From Accumulibacter sp. (GTDB lineage Bacteria; Pseudomonadota; Gammaproteobacteria; Burkholderiales; Rhodocyclaceae): 14,994 nucleotides of DNA. The stretch's first letter is position 1. Each line of letters starts with the position of its first letter. The notes beneath the pieces are model-generated. The model saw only the letters and a list, made by a program, of their open reading frames with translations, did no database searches and had not been told where the DNA came from. Shown here in pieces: positions 13,483 through 14,994 of the stretch. The DNA lies in assembly GCA_003538495.1 (NCBI GenBank), contig DPSD01000592.1, positions 960 through 15,953 on the forward strand. Reading direction: 5' to 3'. The translations under genes were made by a program, and so were the position numbers.

Positions 13483-14666
13483 TGCCGGTGGACGACGCGC
13501 GTCTGCTGGTCGCGCACGTGGTGTTCCGCTTCGACGTCGGTGGCCTCGAAAACGGCGTCGTCAATCTGATCAATCACATGCCGCGCGACGCCTATCGGCA
13601 CGTCGTCATTTCGCTGACCGAGATCACCGATTTCCGAAAGCGCATCGTGCGTGACGACGTCGGTTTCATCGCGCTGAAGAAAAAGCCGGGTCACACGCTG
13701 TGGCTCTATCCGCGCCTGTTCGGACTCTTCCGGGAGCTGCGACCGGCGATCGTGCACAGCCGCAATCTGGCGGCCCTGGAGGTTGCCGTCCCGGCCTGGG
13801 CGGCCGGCGTCCCGGTCCGGATTCACGGCGAGCACGGCCGCGATGTCGGCGATCTGGACGGCTCCAACAAAAAGTACCAATGGTTGCGTCGCCTGTACAG
13901 CCCGTTCGTGACGCGCTACATCGCCCTGTCGCGCGACCTAGCCGACTATCTGACCGGTCGCGTCGGCATCTCGCCGGCCCGCGTCGAGCAGATCTACAAC
14001 GGCGTCGATATCAGGCTTTTTCATCCGGCGCGGCCTCGCCCGCCGATTGCCGGCTGCCCTTTTTCCGACCCGGGGTGCTGGCTGGTGGGTACCGTCGGCC
14101 GGATGCAGGTGGTCAAGGATCAGACCACCCTGGCGGCGGCCTTCGTTCGTGCGCTGGCGGCATTCCCCGAACTCGCGAGTCGTCTGCGACTGGTGATGAT
14201 TGGCGACGGGCCGCTGCGGGCCAAAGCGCAGGCACTGCTCGACGATGCCGGCGTGGCTGAGCTGGCGTGGCTGCCCGGGCAGCGCGACGACGTGCCCGAC
14301 ATCCTGCAAGGACTGGACTGCTTTGTGCTGCCCTCGCTGGCCGAAGGGATCTCGAACACCATCCTGGAAGCGATGGCCAGTGGCCTGCCGGTGATCGCGA
14401 CCGATGTCGGCGGCAACGGCGAGTTGCTCGAAGCCGGCCGTACTGGCGAACTGGTGCCGGCGGCCGACGTCGAGGCCATGGCGCAGCAGATCGCCGCCCA
14501 CGCGCTGGACGCCGCGCGCAGCCGCGCCGCCGGCGAGGCGGGGCGGGCGCTGGTCGAGCGGCGGTTCAGCATGGAAACGATGCGCGAACGGCACCAGGCG
14601 TTGTACGACGAGTTGCTCGACTCGCGCACCGGCAAGGCAGACCGCACGGCCTTGCTGCACCGCTAG
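13479..14666 (+). CDS. XrtA-associated GT4 glycosyltransferase
   Basis: A cytoplasmic or membrane-peripheral retaining glycosyltransferase of family GT4 (GT-B fold), adding a sugar to the lipid-linked EPS repeat unit. At 395 residues it fits the PEP-CTERM/EpsH1-associated sugar transferase group. The N-domain has the glycine loop FDVGGLENGVVNL (18-30), then VHSRN (92-96) and IHGEHGRDVGDLDGSNKKY (115-133), a segment typical of this subfamily. The C-domain has QIYNGVDIRLFHP (171-183), VGTVGRMQVVKDQTTL (203-218) with the nucleotide-phosphate-binding Arg/Lys, and the EX7E motif EGISNTILE (289-297), followed by GLPVIATDVGGNGEL. Donor and acceptor cannot be deduced. ATG 13479 overlaps the xrtA stop by four bases; a second ATG at 13482 is equally possible. 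It ends 38 bp before the amidotransferase. Confidence 0.92.
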   Translation: MMPVDDARLLVAHVVFRFDVGGLENGVVNLINHMPRDAYRHVVISLTEITDFRKRIVRDDVGFIALKKKPGHTLWLYPRLFGLFRELRPAIVHSRNLAALEVAVPAWAAGVPVRIHGEHGRDVGDLDGSNKKYQWLRRLYSPFVTRYIALSRDLADYLTGRVGISPARVEQIYNGVDIRLFHPARPRPPIAGCPFSDPGCWLVGTVGRMQVVKDQTTLAAAFVRALAAFPELASRLRLVMIGDGPLRAKAQALLDDAGVAELAWLPGQRDDVPDILQGLDCFVLPSLAEGISNTILEAMASGLPVIATDVGGNGELLEAGRTGELVPAADVEAMAQQIAAHALDAARSRAAGEAGRALVERRFSMETMRERHQALYDELLDSRTGKADRTALLHR

Positions 14667-14685
14667 GCGACCGCAGAAATTCACC

Positions 14686-14691
14686 AAGGAG
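14686..14691 (+). promoter_or_regulatory. Ribosome binding site of the amidotransferase gene
   Basis: AAGGAG at 14686-14691 precedes ATG 14705 by 13 bases, longer than optimal. An in-frame TTG at 14693 is too close to use it. The start is instead fixed by biology: class II glutamine amidotransferases need Cys directly after the initiator Met, and only ATG 14705 provides that. Confidence 0.5.
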
Positions 14692-14704
14692 CTTGAGCGA
14701 AAAC

Positions 14705-14994
14705 ATGTGCGGCATTACCGGAATTTTTGATACCCGTGGCCGGCGCGAGATCGATCGCGCGGTGCTGACGCGGATGAACGAATCGCAACACCATCGCGGC
14801 CCGGACGAAGGCGGGCTGCACGTCGAAGCGGGCGTGGGTCTGGGTCACCGGCGGCTGTCGATCATCGACCTGTCGACCGGCCAGCAGCCGCTGTATAACG
14901 AAGACAAGAGCGTCTGCGTGGTATTCAACGGCGAGATCTACAACTACCAGGAACTCATTCCCGAGTTGCTGGCGCTTGGCCACGTCTTCCACAC
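14705..14994 (+). CDS. XrtA-associated asparagine synthase-like amidotransferase (3' partial)
   Basis: The first 96 codons of a class II glutamine amidotransferase of the asparagine synthetase B type; the gene continues past the right edge, where full-length homologues are about 600-650 residues. It begins MCGITGIFD, so removal of Met exposes the N-terminal nucleophile Cys. HHRGPDEGG (about 28-36), LGHRRLSIIDLSTGQQPL (about 46-63) and VVFNGEIYNYQEL (about 71-83) are the glutaminase-domain signatures that bind glutamine. The synthetase half is not visible, so the amide acceptor is unknown. In XrtA loci such genes are thought to amidate a polysaccharide component, for example a uronic acid, rather than make free asparagine; this comes from context. 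It follows the glycosyltransferase by 38 bp with no visible terminator, so it probably belongs to the same operon. Confidence 0.9.
   Translation, partial: MCGITGIFDTRGRREIDRAVLTRMNESQHHRGPDEGGLHVEAGVGLGHRRLSIIDLSTGQQPLYNEDKSVCVVFNGEIYNYQELIPELLALGHVFH

Noticed and set aside
1..14994. tRNA, rRNA, insertion sequence, integrase or attachment site
   Set aside because: No tRNA-like folds, rRNA segments, transposase or recombinase coding sequence or terminal repeats were seen; composition is even across the window.

Overview
This window is a GC-rich (roughly 60-65% by eye) Gram-negative chromosomal segment. It is dominated by an exopolysaccharide (EPS) biosynthesis locus of the exosortase A (XrtA/EpsH, PEP-CTERM) type. 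The gene content and order resemble the XrtA loci of floc- and biofilm-forming Betaproteobacteria (Zoogloea, Methylobacillus, Accumulibacter and other Rhodocyclales). The lineage is inferred from family content and base composition only; no marker gene is present.

Layout: (1) positions 1-1284, the 3' part of a TRAP-transporter large permease (DctM), plus strand; (2) 1349-2164, a CheR-type protein methyltransferase on the minus strand, convergent with dctM; (3) 2257-2745, a 489-bp divergent intergenic region that should hold the promoters of cheR and of the EPS operon; (4) 2746-14994, eleven plus-strand genes with short gaps or overlaps: lipoprotein polysaccharide exporter (epsE), chain-length/co-polymerase protein (epsF), separate tyrosine autokinase (epsG), outer-membrane beta-barrel protein, XrtA-associated ExeA-like ATPase, UDP-GlcNAc 2-epimerase (wecB), NodB-type polysaccharide deacetylase with DUF3473, FemAB/GNAT-like transferase, exosortase A fused to an EpsI domain (xrtA), a GT4 glycosyltransferase, and the start of an XrtA-associated asparagine-synthase-like amidotransferase that runs off the right edge.

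How the parts fit: EpsF and EpsG form the inner-membrane polymerisation-control/kinase pair and EpsE the outer-membrane export pore; the beta-barrel protein may be an additional outer-membrane component. WecB supplies UDP-ManNAc. The deacetylase, FemAB-like transferase and amidotransferase look like a decoration module acting on amino or uronic sugars. XrtA processes PEP-CTERM proteins, which are encoded elsewhere because none occurs here. No priming glycosyltransferase, Wzx flippase or Wzy polymerase is present, so these must lie beyond the window. Genes from the ATPase to the glycosyltransferase are largely translationally coupled (ATGA or TGATG junctions), consistent with a single operon.

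The architecture matches an already recognised genomic system whose decoration chemistry is largely uncharacterised. The most notable local points are: the tyrosine-rich kinase tail encoded by a TAYGGN hexanucleotide repeat that runs into the start of the next gene; the deacetylase-FemAB-amidotransferase module; the exosortase-EpsI fusion; and two possible small ORFs in the divergent promoter region.
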